A DNA stretch of 64,000 bases from JBCBKL01 sp963922565 (GCA_963922565.1 CAWUIQ010000011.1:1-64000), one strand, 5' to 3'; shown: positions 19,130-28,229, counted from the stretch's first letter. Notes: generated from the letters alone by a model not told the origin. Numbers and translations: made by a program.

Positions 19130-19944
19130 ATCGGCTCAGCCCATTCAATCTGGTTTCGCTGACATTCGGCTTTGCGTTTCTGTATCTGCCGATCCTTCTG
19201 CTGGTCGTCTACAGCTTCAACGAATCCAAGCTCGTAACCGTCTGGGCCGGGTTCTCGACCAAATGGTATGGGGAGCTCTTTCGAAACGAGGCCTTTCTGG
19301 ATGCGGCGTGGGTCACCCTCCGCGTGGCCTTGGTTTCGTCAACGGTTGCGACGATCCTTGGCACCATGGCAGCCTATGCGCTGATCCGAGGCGGCCGGTT
19401 TTTGGGGCGGACACTCTTTTCAGGCATGATCTATGCCCCGCTCGTCATGCCCGAAGTGATCACCGGACTGTCTTTGCTGTTGCTGTTCATCGGGATCGGG
19501 TTGGATCGGGGCCTCTTCACAATCATTCTCGCCCACACGACGTTTTCGATGTGTTTCGTTTCGGTCGTGGTGTCGTCGCGGTTGGTGACCTTTGACCGCT
19601 CGCTTGAAGAGGCGGCGCTCGACCTTGGCGCTTCGCCGTTCGAGACGTTCCGGCTGGTCACGTTGCCCATCATTGCGCCTGCCGTGGCGTCTGGCTGGCT
19701 CCTTGCCTTCACGCTGAGCCTCGATGATCTCGTGATCGCGTCCTTCACCTCCGGACCATCGGCCACGACCTTGCCGATGAAGATCTGGTCGTCGGTGCGC
19801 CTTGGCGTGAGCCCGGAGATTAACGCGCTCAGCACGATCCTGATCGCCTTGGTCGCGATCGGCGTCATCGCGGCGTCGCTTGCGTCGAAACGCGGTGCGC
19901 TTCGGCAACGCGCAGACGAACAAGCCGCCTTCCGCCTCCAATGA
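19126..19944 (+). CDS. potI: Polyamine ABC transporter permease (PotI-like)
   Basis: A 272-aa permease with six membrane segments and the EAA motif EAALDLGASPFETFRLVTLPIIAP, typical of PotC/PotI. It overlaps the previous gene by 4 bp (ATGA), and its own stop overlaps the start of the FAD oxidoreductase, so all five genes are translationally linked. Confidence 0.88.
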   Translation: MNRLSPFNLVSLTFGFAFLYLPILLLVVYSFNESKLVTVWAGFSTKWYGELFRNEAFLDAAWVTLRVALVSSTVATILGTMAAYALIRGGRFLGRTLFSGMIYAPLVMPEVITGLSLLLLFIGIGLDRGLFTIILAHTTFSMCFVSVVVSSRLVTFDRSLEEAALDLGASPFETFRLVTLPIIAPAVASGWLLAFTLSLDDLVIASFTSGPSATTLPMKIWSSVRLGVSPEINALSTILIALVAIGVIAASLASKRGALRQRADEQAAFRLQ

Positions 19945-21272
19945 GGCGCATTTTTCCGGCCTATGCCTATGGCGAGGGGCCACGAACCGGCTGTTGGTGG
20001 GATCAAACGGTGGAGCCGCCCGATCTGCCGACACTTGATACGGACATCCGCGCCGATGTCGCCGTGGTAGGCGCGGGCTTTACCGGTATTTCCACCGCAC
20101 TTCACCTCGCTGAACAGGGCGCAGACGTGGTGGTGCTCGAGGCTGAAACAGTTGGTTGGGGTGCGTCGGGCCGGAACGGTGGCTTTTGCTGCCTGGGTGG
20201 ATCGATGGCATCGGACGACCTGATCGACCGGAAGTATTCCAAGCATGACCGCTTGGCATGGCGGCGGACCGAGAAGGCCGCGGTCGAGCTTGTTTCTGAT
20301 CTTGTCGAGCGGCTGAATATCGATGTTGATCGGCATTCGGACGGGGAAACCCGATTGGCCCATTCGGCTCGAGCCGCCCGGGCGCTCGAAACCGAAGCGA
20401 GACAGGCAGAAGAAAACTATGGTCTGCCTCCGATATTGATCGAAGGCGGCAATCTCGCGCGTCATGGTATGAGCGGATCGTTTCATGGCGCACTGACAAT
20501 GCCTGTTGGTTTTGCCCTGAACCCACGCAAATACCTTCTGGGTTTGGCGAATGCCGCGCTGCAGGCGGGAGCCCGGATCTTCTCGCTCAGCCCCGTGCTA
20601 GGCGTCGAAGAAACTGCTGGGAACGTTCAACTAGAGACGGCATCCGGCAGCGTGCGGGCCGATCAAGTCGTGATCGCAACCAATGGGTATTCAAGCGAGA
20701 ACATGCCTCGGCAAATGGCCGGGCGGTACATGCCGGTCCAGTCGAATGTTCTGGTGACGCGTCCGCTGTCCGAAGCAGAACTACAGCAGCAGGGCTGGAC
20801 CAGCCGGCAGATGTGCTACGACAGCCTGAACCTGCTGCACTACTTTCGGCTGATGCCAGACAACCGGTTTCTGTTCGGCATGCGTGGCGGTCTCTTTTCA
20901 TCTGCAAGGGCCGAAGAAAGCGCCCGGCGGGCGACCGAAGAGCATTTCCGGTCATGCTTTCCGGCGTGGTCCGAGGTCGAGATTGACTATGCGTGGTCGG
21001 GCTTTGTTTGCCTGTCCCGCACGCTCTTTCCTTTTGTCGGGCCGCTGCAGGGAAGCAATCGCATCTCGGCAGCGCTCTGTTATCACGGCAACGGGGTTGC
21101 GATGGCGAGCTACGCCGGAGCGCTTTTGGCCGATCGTTTGTCCGGCAGGGATGCTTTGGAGGTCCCCGCCGTCATGAACTCACCACTGAAGACCTTTCCA
21201 CTTGGTGGCTGGCGGCGCGCGCTCATGCCGCCGGCTTATGGTTTGCTTCGATGTCTGGATCGGATGGGCTAG
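19941..21272 (+). CDS. FAD-dependent amine oxidoreductase (DAO family)
   Basis: A 443-aa flavoprotein of the DAO family. The FAD-binding Rossmann motif VVGAGFTGI is at about 43-50 followed by VVVLEAE, and the C-terminus has the HGNGVAMASYAG flavin region. The closest well-known type is PuuB-like gamma-glutamylputrescine oxidase; other amine or amino-acid oxidases are possible, and no puuA-like ligase is in the window. Its 4-bp overlap with the permease gene argues that it oxidises what the transporter brings in. Its stop is 1 bp from the convergent flgD stop. Confidence 0.87.
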   Translation: MRRIFPAYAYGEGPRTGCWWDQTVEPPDLPTLDTDIRADVAVVGAGFTGISTALHLAEQGADVVVLEAETVGWGASGRNGGFCCLGGSMASDDLIDRKYSKHDRLAWRRTEKAAVELVSDLVERLNIDVDRHSDGETRLAHSARAARALETEARQAEENYGLPPILIEGGNLARHGMSGSFHGALTMPVGFALNPRKYLLGLANAALQAGARIFSLSPVLGVEETAGNVQLETASGSVRADQVVIATNGYSSENMPRQMAGRYMPVQSNVLVTRPLSEAELQQQGWTSRQMCYDSLNLLHYFRLMPDNRFLFGMRGGLFSSARAEESARRATEEHFRSCFPAWSEVEIDYAWSGFVCLSRTLFPFVGPLQGSNRISAALCYHGNGVAMASYAGALLADRLSGRDALEVPAVMNSPLKTFPLGGWRRALMPPAYGLLRCLDRMG

Positions 21273-21273
21273 A

Positions 21274-21948
21274 TCAGGCGTTGTCCGGATCACGCAGACC
21301 AACCACGTTGGACGCGGGGATCCTGTGGCCACTGTCGAGGATCACAAAGGTCTCCTCTCCCTCAACCCTTGCCTCTGTGACGGTCGAATAGGCGCTTGCA
21401 GTCTGTGTCGCCAGCTCTTCTCCAGCAGCGCGAAACTCGAATTCAAACGCGTATGTTCCGGTCGGCAGGGGGTTTCCAGCTGCATCCACGCCAGCCCAGG
21501 TGATTTGATCGGCTGTCGGTGCGAGGACCTCGCGCTGAACCTCTGCACCGCTTTCATCCCGGACGACCAAGATCATTTCGTCAGCAGTCGCGGGTGGATC
21601 CGCAAACAGCGTCACCGGCGATCCGTCAAATCGGGCTGGAGCGGTTGAAAGGGCATCCTTGCCGATCCACGACGAGAGGCCTGCAAAACCATTCTGACCG
21701 AGCGAAGAGATCAGTTCCTGTATCAACTCATTGGTCTGCACCTGCTGTTCCACCATGGAAAACTGGGCAAGCTGAGCCGCGTATTCGGCTGAATCGATGG
21801 GATCGAGCGGATCCTGATACTCGGCCTGTGCCGTCAACATCGTGAGAAAGGTCTCAAAATCCGACGCGATTGCAGCACCGCTGTCCTCCGTGGCGGCCTT
21901 CACGGTCGGTGTCGTTGTTGCGGTCTGGGTGCTCGAGATCGGTTCCAT
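21274..21948 (-). CDS. flgD: Flagellar hook capping protein FlgD
   Basis: A 224-aa protein that caps the growing hook and is removed on completion. The N-terminal FlgD segment is clear: FETFLTMLTAQAEYQDPLDP then QLAQFSMVEQQVQTN. The C-terminal half is the beta-rich FlgD tudor/Ig-like part. It follows fliK by 5 bp in the same transcription unit. Confidence 0.94.
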   Translation of the reverse strand: MEPISSTQTATTTPTVKAATEDSGAAIASDFETFLTMLTAQAEYQDPLDPIDSAEYAAQLAQFSMVEQQVQTNELIQELISSLGQNGFAGLSSWIGKDALSTAPARFDGSPVTLFADPPATADEMILVVRDESGAEVQREVLAPTADQITWAGVDAAGNPLPTGTYAFEFEFRAAGEELATQTASAYSTVTEARVEGEETFVILDSGHRIPASNVVGLRDPDNA

Positions 21949-21953
21949 TTGGG

Positions 21954-23363
21954 TTAAATCCTCACATCAACGCCGCCCGGAGCCCAATTGAGCGGACCCA
22001 GGGACGAGGAAACTGACTGCAGGGGCAAGGGTTCATCGACCACTTCCAGCAAATTTGAACCGTTGGTGGGTTGCTGGCCGTCGTCTTGTTCAGCGTTCTC
22101 GAACGATTGACCGCTGTCGGCGAACGAGAATGAGATCTGCTCATACCCAAGGTCCGCGAACTCGCGTCCGAGCGTCTCGATGTTCCTGCGCATCAATTCC
22201 AGCGTTTCCACCCGTTCTGTCGCGACCAGGACGGTAACACCGGTCTCAGCGGCGGAGATACTCATCCGCACGCGGCCCAGCTCGGCCGGATTCATAGAGA
22301 GTTCGACCCGCCCATCGGGCCCGCGATGCAGCGCCTCGGCCAGTTGCCGCGCGACAGGCTGCGGCAGCTCCAATCTGGGTTGCAGCTTGTTGTCCAGGGT
22401 GACCGTCGCGTTCGATCGAAGATCCCAAACGATCTCGGGCTCACCGGTAGGGGTTGACGCCAAGGATGCCATGTCCAAGGCAGCACCTTCCGCGACTTTG
22501 ATCGAGCCGCTCAGGGCCGTGGTCGTCGTCGCCTCGACCGCGGCCTTAGTGGCTGGATTGGCGGTTACAGACTTGTCCGCAGGGATGAGATCAAACCTGC
22601 CGACCAGCTTTTCGGACCGCGTCCAAGCATCGGGATCCAGCGTGGGATCATCTGCACGCACGTCCGTTGTTGTCACGTTCGAAGCGCTGACGTCAGTGAA
22701 CTTCGTCACTTTTTCCAGCTCCGGTGACCGGGTTGGGCCTTCCGACTGCATTCGAACCGTGGGGGCGCCATTGCTCAGCAGGGACGAAACAGACGCCACC
22801 GTTGCAGTCGTAGTGCCCGAGCTTTCCGCTATTTGCGCTGTCGGTGGAGCACTAACAGATTTGATCTGTTCGACGGGGCCAACAGCCGCCATCGTCTTTT
22901 GCGTCAGCGCAGTTTCCCAAAAGGGAAAAGTTGCCGGCTCGGAAACATGCGCGACGGTGTTCTCGGCAGTGGAGTTTTCATCATCGACCGCGGTGTCGGG
23001 ATCGGTCGCTGGCTCTTCGGCGATGTCGGTGGCTTCACCATGGAACACGAAGGCATCGTGATCCACGATTTCTTCGGCTGGAGGCAATTCGAACTCCGGG
23101 TCAGAGGCCGCCTCATCCTGATTGGCGTGGATCTCAGGATCGACTTCGTCCTTTGACTCGCTCACTGCCTCTTCGGGCTCCTGATCAGGTTCCGTTGCTG
23201 CAGCGGCGTCCCCCGATTGACTGTCTTCTCTGGAGTCGGCCGATTTGAATGCCGTCTCGAAATCATCATCGCGGGAAGCGGGCTGGTCCGTCGCGTCGCT
23301 CGACTTAGCGGTTGCAGCTTCGGATGAAGGCGACTGAACGCCTGCGAGGAATGCGATTTGCAC
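21954..23363 (-). CDS. fliK: Flagellar hook-length control protein FliK
   Basis: A 469-aa protein. The first 330 residues are low-complexity, Asp/Glu/Ser/Thr-rich and probably disordered, as in the FliK ruler region. The C-terminal 110 residues are the conserved FliK/Flg_hook domain: LPQPVARQLAEALHRGPDGR, LNPAELGRV-like SMNPAELGRVRM, and the helix around ETLGREFADLGY. FliK sets hook length and switches export by binding FlhB. The start is the first ATG. It is divergent from the flgJ-like gene. Confidence 0.92.
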   Translation of the reverse strand: MQIAFLAGVQSPSSEAATAKSSDATDQPASRDDDFETAFKSADSREDSQSGDAAAATEPDQEPEEAVSESKDEVDPEIHANQDEAASDPEFELPPAEEIVDHDAFVFHGEATDIAEEPATDPDTAVDDENSTAENTVAHVSEPATFPFWETALTQKTMAAVGPVEQIKSVSAPPTAQIAESSGTTTATVASVSSLLSNGAPTVRMQSEGPTRSPELEKVTKFTDVSASNVTTTDVRADDPTLDPDAWTRSEKLVGRFDLIPADKSVTANPATKAAVEATTTTALSGSIKVAEGAALDMASLASTPTGEPEIVWDLRSNATVTLDNKLQPRLELPQPVARQLAEALHRGPDGRVELSMNPAELGRVRMSISAAETGVTVLVATERVETLELMRRNIETLGREFADLGYEQISFSFADSGQSFENAEQDDGQQPTNGSNLLEVVDEPLPLQSVSSSLGPLNWAPGGVDVRI

Positions 23364-23414
23364 CTTAGTCTCCGGGATTTCTTCCAGGTCGCCGCGACTA
23401 TGGGTCCAAGACAG

Positions 23415-23429
23415 TTACCAGTTCTTTAC
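23415..23429. promoter_or_regulatory. Degenerate CtrA-like box (fliK/flgJ junction)
   Basis: TTAC-N7-TTAC in the divergent fliK/flgJ gap, one mismatch per half-site from the CtrA consensus TTAA-N7-TTAA. Support comes mainly from similar boxes at three other flagellar promoters in this window. Confidence 0.35.
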
Positions 23430-23479
23430 CGCTCCCACGCCATCTTGGTGAAAATCGTTCCAATTGTGAGGATCACATC

Positions 23480-23764
23480 GTGACAGAAGCCGTCAGCCCC
23501 CACCTCTCCGGCCAGATCGCACCCCAGTCCGAACGGGACCAGAAGCTGATGCAGGCCGCACAAGACCTCGAGGCAAGCTTTCTGGCCGAGATGCTGAAGT
23601 CGGCAGGCCTGGGAGAAACGTCAAAGGCGTTCGGAGGAGCAGGTGAGGATCAGTTTGCCACTTTCCTCGTCGAAGCGCAGGCCCGTGAGATGGCCGAAGC
23701 GGGCGGGATCGGGCTTGCCGAGACACTATTCAATGCACTTCAGGAGCGTGATCTCAATGACTGA
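23480..23764 (+). CDS. flgJ: Rod-binding protein, FlgJ N-terminal type
   Basis: A 94-aa protein equal to the FlgJ N-terminal rod-capping domain only (LMQAAQDLEASFLAEMLKSAG, then ATFLVEAQAREMAEAGGIGLAE). The muramidase domain of enteric FlgJ is absent, as is common in alphaproteobacteria. It starts with GTG at 23480, with GAGG 9 nt upstream. The stop overlaps the next gene. Confidence 0.88.
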   Translation: MTEAVSPHLSGQIAPQSERDQKLMQAAQDLEASFLAEMLKSAGLGETSKAFGGAGEDQFATFLVEAQAREMAEAGGIGLAETLFNALQERDLND

Positions 23765-24113
23765 TGCCGTCCAAGATACATTTGATGCACTCGACGACCT
23801 GCTTGATAGAGAGAAAGCCGCGCTATTGGACGGAGATCTTGAGATGATCGCCCGGCTTTATGACAGAAAGCTGGAACTCATCGACACCTTGAGCGAAATG
23901 GAGCGGGAAGATATCGGCCGCCTGCAGGCGTTGAACAACAAGGCAAGCCGGAATCAGGATTTGCTGGATTCCGCATTGGATGGCATTCGGTCCGTCGCGC
24001 AAAGGTTAGCGCAGGTGAGAGAAACTCGCACCTCTCTGCAGACCTACGATTCTTCGGGTCGCAAAAAGAGCATTGAAATGAAACACTCGGCATCCGTCGA
24101 AAAGCGGGCCTGA
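23757..24113 (+). CDS. FlgN-like helical flagellar chaperone candidate
   Basis: A 118-aa mainly helical, acidic-then-basic protein (FDALDDLLDREKAALLDGDLE onward with a coiled coil to about residue 90). Size, helicity and position match FlgN, the export chaperone for the hook-junction proteins FlgK and FlgL, but similarity is structural rather than motif-based. ATG 23757 overlaps the flgJ stop by 8 bp. It precedes the flagellin gene. Confidence 0.65.
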   Translation: MTDAVQDTFDALDDLLDREKAALLDGDLEMIARLYDRKLELIDTLSEMEREDIGRLQALNNKASRNQDLLDSALDGIRSVAQRLAQVRETRTSLQTYDSSGRKKSIEMKHSASVEKRA

Positions 24114-24261
24114 TGAGTTTTGATTCAAAAGCGTCGCAAGGAATTCCAACTGTTAGGACGCCATTAGCTATTGCGGTGCGATGTACTCCCTGCACTCGGA
24201 ACTGAGTGGCGCATAACCCACCAAGGGTAGTTGCATTTGTCAGAACGGCAGCGTGTTCCGT

Positions 24262-24301
24262 CCCGCCGGGGGGCGGGGGTGTAACCTGACGCGAAGCGTC
24301 A
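24262..24301 (+). promoter_or_regulatory. Two hairpins in the flagellin mRNA leader
   Basis: Stem CCCGCC / GGCGGG with a 4-nt loop (24262-24277) is followed by TGACGC-GAA-GCGTCA (24287-24301), ending 7 nt before the AAGGGA ribosome site of the flagellin gene. In Caulobacter FlbT binds the flagellin 5' leader and controls its stability; flbT lies just downstream here, so this leader is a plausible target. Confidence 0.5.
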
Positions 24302-24320
24302 CGACATAAGGGAAATGCAA

Positions 24321-25187
24321 ATGTCGAGCATTCTTACAAACAACGGCGCAATGGTTGCGCTGCAAACGCTGAAATCGATCAACAAAGATCTGGGCATGGT
24401 CCAGAATCAGATCTCCACCGGCAAAGAAGTTGCAACTGCCAAGGACAACTCGGCGATCTGGGCCATCTCGAAAGTGATGGAATCGGACGTTTCGGGTTTC
24501 AAGGCGATCTCGGACTCGCTCGCAGTCGGTGAGTCCACCGTTGCTGTTGCTTCAGCGGGAGCCGAGCAAATCGTCGACGTCCTGAAGGAGATGAAGGAGC
24601 TGGCCGTCGCGGCGACAAGCGAAACTGCTGACTTTGCCAAGATCGAGGCCGATATGGCCGAGAAGCAGGCGCAGATCGAATCGATCGTCGGCGCGTCACA
24701 GTTCAACGGTGTAAACCTTCTGGCCACTGACATTGACGGCGGCGGTGCAGGTACGACCACCCTGTCGGTCTTGTCGTCTCTCGATCGCTCTGGTCAGAAC
24801 GACAGCACGAACGGCAACGCACCGACTGTGTCCACCATTGATGTGGCAACGGTCGACTTCGAGGCCAATCTGAACGTCGCTGGCCGTACGGCCATCGCGG
24901 ATGCCGCCACGGCGGCGACTGCCTTGACTGAAATCGAAGGCTTCTTGCAGACGGCCGTTGAGGGCGCAGCGTCTCTTGGTGCTTCGGCAAAGCGGATCGA
25001 TGCCCAGGGTGAATTCGTCGGCAAACTGACCGATGCGATGAAGTCCGGCATCGGCGCCTTGGTCGACGCGGACATGGAAGAGGCCTCCGCACGCCTGCAG
25101 GCGCTTCAGACGCAGCAGCAGCTTGGTGTTCAGGCTCTTTCGATCGCGAACCAGGCACCTCAGTCAATTCTGTCGCTGTTCCGGTAA
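24321..25187 (+). CDS. fliC: Flagellin
   Basis: A 288-aa flagellin with conserved N-terminal (SILTNNGAMVALQTLKSINKDL, then QNQISTGKEV) and C-terminal (ARLQALQTQQQLGVQALSIANQAPQSILSLFR) helical D0/D1 domains around a short variable middle (about 135-200). It forms the filament. ATG 24321 is preferred to ATG 24315 because AAGGGA is 7 nt upstream of it but only 1 nt from the other. It lies upstream of flaF-flbT, separated by a stable hairpin. The small size is typical of Rhodobacterales. Confidence 0.95.
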   Translation: MSSILTNNGAMVALQTLKSINKDLGMVQNQISTGKEVATAKDNSAIWAISKVMESDVSGFKAISDSLAVGESTVAVASAGAEQIVDVLKEMKELAVAATSETADFAKIEADMAEKQAQIESIVGASQFNGVNLLATDIDGGGAGTTTLSVLSSLDRSGQNDSTNGNAPTVSTIDVATVDFEANLNVAGRTAIADAATAATALTEIEGFLQTAVEGAASLGASAKRIDAQGEFVGKLTDAMKSGIGALVDADMEEASARLQALQTQQQLGVQALSIANQAPQSILSLFR

Positions 25188-25198
25188 GACTACCGCTT

Positions 25199-25220
25199 GG
25201 GGCGCGTTTCGGCGCGCCCC
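25199..25220 (+). terminator. Hairpin between flagellin and flaF
   Basis: An 8-bp GGGGCGCG / CGCGCCCC stem with a TTTCGG loop, 12 nt after the flagellin stop and without a T-run. It probably protects the flagellin mRNA 3' end or gives partial termination, keeping flaF-flbT lower than flagellin. Confidence 0.6.
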
Positions 25221-25264
25221 TCGCTTCGATAGGTCAGGTCCTCTAGCTGCGTAAAGGTCGTCGC

Positions 25265-25642
25265 GTGAACCCTCAAACAATGGCACGGCAGAAATATGCC
25301 GCAACAAGCCTCACAGTTCAGACTGGCCGCCGTTCGGAATATGACGTGATTGCTCACGTTACACAGCGGCTTAGAAAGACAGCGCAGAACGCAAAGACTG
25401 ACTTTGCAGAATATGCGTCCGCTCTGAACGATAACAGGCGACTTTGGAATGCACTGGCGGTCGATGTAGCAGATGCTGAAAACCAGCTGCCTGATGAACT
25501 CCGAGCCCGGGTTTTCTATTTGGCCGAATTCACCAACCAATACACAAGCAAGATCTTGGGACAAAAGGCTTCGGTAATGCCCTTGCTCGAGATCAACGTC
25601 GCGATTATGCGCGGCCTGAAATCCGAGGCGAGTTTTCAATGA
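25265..25642 (+). CDS. flaF: Flagellar biosynthesis regulator FlaF
   Basis: A 125-aa FlaF protein. In Caulobacter FlaF is needed for flagellin synthesis and secretion, and works opposite to FlbT. Typical features are the early Tyr motif (YAAT), TGRRSEYDVIAHVTQRL and the central NDNRRLWNALAVDVADAENQLP. It begins with GTG at 25265, with AAAGG 7 nt upstream; ATG 25280 is an alternative. The end overlaps flbT (ATGA). Confidence 0.92.
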   Translation: MNPQTMARQKYAATSLTVQTGRRSEYDVIAHVTQRLRKTAQNAKTDFAEYASALNDNRRLWNALAVDVADAENQLPDELRARVFYLAEFTNQYTSKILGQKASVMPLLEINVAIMRGLKSEASFQ

Positions 25643-26040
25643 GCGGACTGATACTCAAGCTTAGCCCAAAAGAGAGAGTACTGATTAACAGTGCTGTAAT
25701 CGAGAATGGTGACCGCCGCAGCCGATTGGCGATCATGACGCCGGATGCAAAAATCCTGCGGCTGCGTGATGCGATCCATCCGGAAGACGCCAAAACACCG
25801 GTCAGACGGGTCTGCTACGCAGTGCAACTCATCCTGTCGGGGGATAGCAGTGCAGATGATACGCAGATGCCGCTGCTGAGAAACATTGAAGAGCTAAGCC
25901 AGATTTTCGTCGATCCTGATAGCCGGAGACATCTCGACCTTGCATCGCATTCCCTGATTTCCGGCGATCACTACCGTTGCCTGAAGGCGCTGCGGTCACT
26001 TCTTCCTCGCGAGGAACGCCTTCTGGCGTCCAAGTGCTGA
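25639..26040 (+). CDS. flbT: Flagellin mRNA regulator FlbT
   Basis: A 133-aa FlbT. Recognisable parts are LILKLSPKERVLINSAVIENGDRR, the TPDAKILR segment and the helical C-terminus with YRCLKALRSLLPREERLL. FlbT binds flagellin mRNA and represses its translation until hook assembly. The gene overlaps flaF by 4 bp, and its stop shares a base with the next start. Confidence 0.93.
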   Translation: MSGLILKLSPKERVLINSAVIENGDRRSRLAIMTPDAKILRLRDAIHPEDAKTPVRRVCYAVQLILSGDSSADDTQMPLLRNIEELSQIFVDPDSRRHLDLASHSLISGDHYRCLKALRSLLPREERLLASKC

Positions 26041-26828
26041 TGTTTCAACCGGTTGTCATATCAAGCGGTATTGCCGGCTGGCAGTTTCTCCAAGCAACCT
26101 ACGATCGGCAGGTCGAGAGCTTTAACAGTTCGGCGGAGCTAAAGCGCGACACGGACTACTTTGAACAGGAAATCGGAAACATCAGAACAGCGGAAGAGCT
26201 GGTGTCTGACCGCCGGTTGCTGACCGTTGCGCTTGGTGCTTTCGGTCTCGAAGACGACATCAACAACACATACTTCATCCAGAAGATGTTGGAAGAAGGC
26301 ACGACGGCAGAAGACAGCCTGGCCAACCGCTTCACTGATGAGCGATACAAGGATTTCTCAGCCGCGTTCGGCTTTGGACCCACGGAGATACCAGGCAACC
26401 TTCGAGAACCCTTTGCCAGTGAAATCATAGAAAAATTCCAGGCACAACGTTTCGAAGCGGCCGTGGGTGAACAGAACGAGTCGATGCGCATCGCGCTTTA
26501 CGCTGAGCGCAGTCTTAACGAAACCGTTGGCGAAGATGTCTCGGACAATGCAAAATGGTTCAGTATCATGGGTCAGCCGCCCCTGCGGTCGCTCTTTGAG
26601 ACTGCCTTGGGTCTGCCGCAGGATTTTGGGCAGGCAGACATCGATCAACAATTGAGCGTCTTCAAAGACAGGGCATCTGCGATCTTCGGCAGCGACGATC
26701 CGGCCATTTTTCTTGAAGATGACGTCCGCGAAGATCTGATTAACAAGTATCTCGCTCGATCTCAGATCAACGAATTCAGCAGCCTGAACTCATCTGCGTC
26801 CATCGCGTTAACGCTTCTCCAGGCATAA
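26040..26828 (+). CDS. DUF1217 flagellar-cluster protein
   Basis: A 262-aa soluble protein of the DUF1217 family, found in alphaproteobacterial flagellar loci. The start MFQPVVISSGIAGWQFLQATY and the repeated helical blocks with Phe/Asp-rich turns (TYFIQKMLEEGT, DISQ-type acidic segments) are typical. No biochemical function is established; the context suggests a role in flagellin or hook production. ATG 26040 shares its A with the flbT stop (TGATG). It converges with fliI. Confidence 0.85.
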   Translation: MFQPVVISSGIAGWQFLQATYDRQVESFNSSAELKRDTDYFEQEIGNIRTAEELVSDRRLLTVALGAFGLEDDINNTYFIQKMLEEGTTAEDSLANRFTDERYKDFSAAFGFGPTEIPGNLREPFASEIIEKFQAQRFEAAVGEQNESMRIALYAERSLNETVGEDVSDNAKWFSIMGQPPLRSLFETALGLPQDFGQADIDQQLSVFKDRASAIFGSDDPAIFLEDDVREDLINKYLARSQINEFSSLNSSASIALTLLQA

Positions 26829-26876
26829 ATCCGGCCGGGTTCCTCGCGGTCGCAGCATCATCGAAGCCTCGAACGA

Positions 26877-28229
26877 TCAAGCCGAACCTTTTCGTGGCAG
26901 GTCGCCAGCCCGGCGCAGCGTCAACTCCAACAGCTCAAAACTGTGCTCGATACCCTGTTCATGACGTCTGCCAAAGAACGCATCAAGGTGCGGATAGGCC
27001 TCGCGTGCAGAGTCGATCTCGGCATTTCCGCCTTGAGAATAAAGGCCCGAAGTCAGCATCATCTCATTCTCAGAGTAAACACCCAGCAGACGCCGGGCAC
27101 GAGCGATCAGTTCGTTTTCGCTCTCGGTTGCAGCGGCAGGGAGGCTGCGCGAGACGGATCGCAGCACGTCAACTGCCGGAAAGCGACCGCGCTCTGCAAT
27201 TCCCCGATCAAGAACAACGTGTCCATCGAGGACCCCACGCAAGATGTCGGCGATCGGCTCATCCATATCCGAGCCCGCCACCAGAACGCTGAAAATACCG
27301 GTTATGCTTCCGCTGTCGACTGGGCCGGGACCGGCGCGCTCGCACAAGGATGCGATCAGATGAGCCGTTGACGGAGGAAACCCTCGAAGCACCGGAGCCT
27401 CCCCGGCTGCAGCAGCAACCTCACGATGTGCTTCGGCGAATCTGGTGATCGAATCCGCAATCAAAAGGACTGAGCACCCGGCATCTCGAAAGTGCTCGGC
27501 AACCGCCATAGCGGTCCATGCGCATCGCCGCCTCGTCAGGGCGGATGCATCGGACGTGGCAGCGACCACCACCGACCGCGCAAGACCAGCCGGACCCAGC
27601 GTGTCTTCGGTGAACTGCTTCAACTCGCGTCCGCGCTCGCCGACCATGGCGATCACGACCACATCCGCGGAGATCTTTCGGGCAAAGTCCCCCATCAAGG
27701 TCGACTTTCCCACGCCTGATCCGGCGAAAACCCCGACGCGCTGACCGCGAACGATGGGCAACATCGTATCAAAGACGGCAAGCCCCGTCGCGAAGCGAGA
27801 TCCAAGCCGCCCCCGACTGATCGGCGAAGGCGGCGCGGCAAGCAAGTGCCTGACCTCAAGCCCCTTACGCAAGGGACGACCATCCATCGGTCGGCCGTTA
27901 GGGTCAATAATCCGACCCAGCCAAGACGCGTGCGGGAAGATCCCTCGGGGCTCTATCAGAACGGCCCGGTCGCCATGTGCCAATCCTTCCAGGTCATCGT
28001 CCAGAAGAACTGTCAGATTGCCATCAATCCTCGTCCCGACAACCTCACCGGAACTCGCCACATGATCACGGCCATAGATCTTGATCTGATCGCCAACGCG
28101 GGCGTGCTGGTTCAGACCTCCGACCTGAACGATCCCTGAATCGACACCCACGACCCGACCGACCGGTCGCACGGTCGTTAGTTGAGCAAGCGGTCCACCG
28201 ATTTCCTTGAGATCAAGATCGCCCATCAT
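26877..28229 (-). CDS. fliI: Flagellum-specific ATPase FliI
   Basis: A 450-aa F1-type ATPase of the flagellar type III export gate. Walker A GSGVGKST is at about 170-177, with the Walker B region SVLLIADSITRFAEA and the FliI-typical GRGREL-like ERGRELKQF. It uses ATP to deliver export cargo to FlhA/FlhB. The fliH gene is 15 kb away in the same cluster. It is divergent from flgB. Confidence 0.96.
   Translation of the reverse strand: MMGDLDLKEIGGPLAQLTTVRPVGRVVGVDSGIVQVGGLNQHARVGDQIKIYGRDHVASSGEVVGTRIDGNLTVLLDDDLEGLAHGDRAVLIEPRGIFPHASWLGRIIDPNGRPMDGRPLRKGLEVRHLLAAPPSPISRGRLGSRFATGLAVFDTMLPIVRGQRVGVFAGSGVGKSTLMGDFARKISADVVVIAMVGERGRELKQFTEDTLGPAGLARSVVVAATSDASALTRRRCAWTAMAVAEHFRDAGCSVLLIADSITRFAEAHREVAAAAGEAPVLRGFPPSTAHLIASLCERAGPGPVDSGSITGIFSVLVAGSDMDEPIADILRGVLDGHVVLDRGIAERGRFPAVDVLRSVSRSLPAAATESENELIARARRLLGVYSENEMMLTSGLYSQGGNAEIDSAREAYPHLDAFFGRRHEQGIEHSFELLELTLRRAGDLPRKGSA

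Noticed and set aside
24114..24314. Sigma-54 or sigma-28 promoter for flagellin
   Set aside because: No GG-N10-GC pair with the right context, and no clear TAAA-N15-GCCGATAA type match, so no promoter is called.
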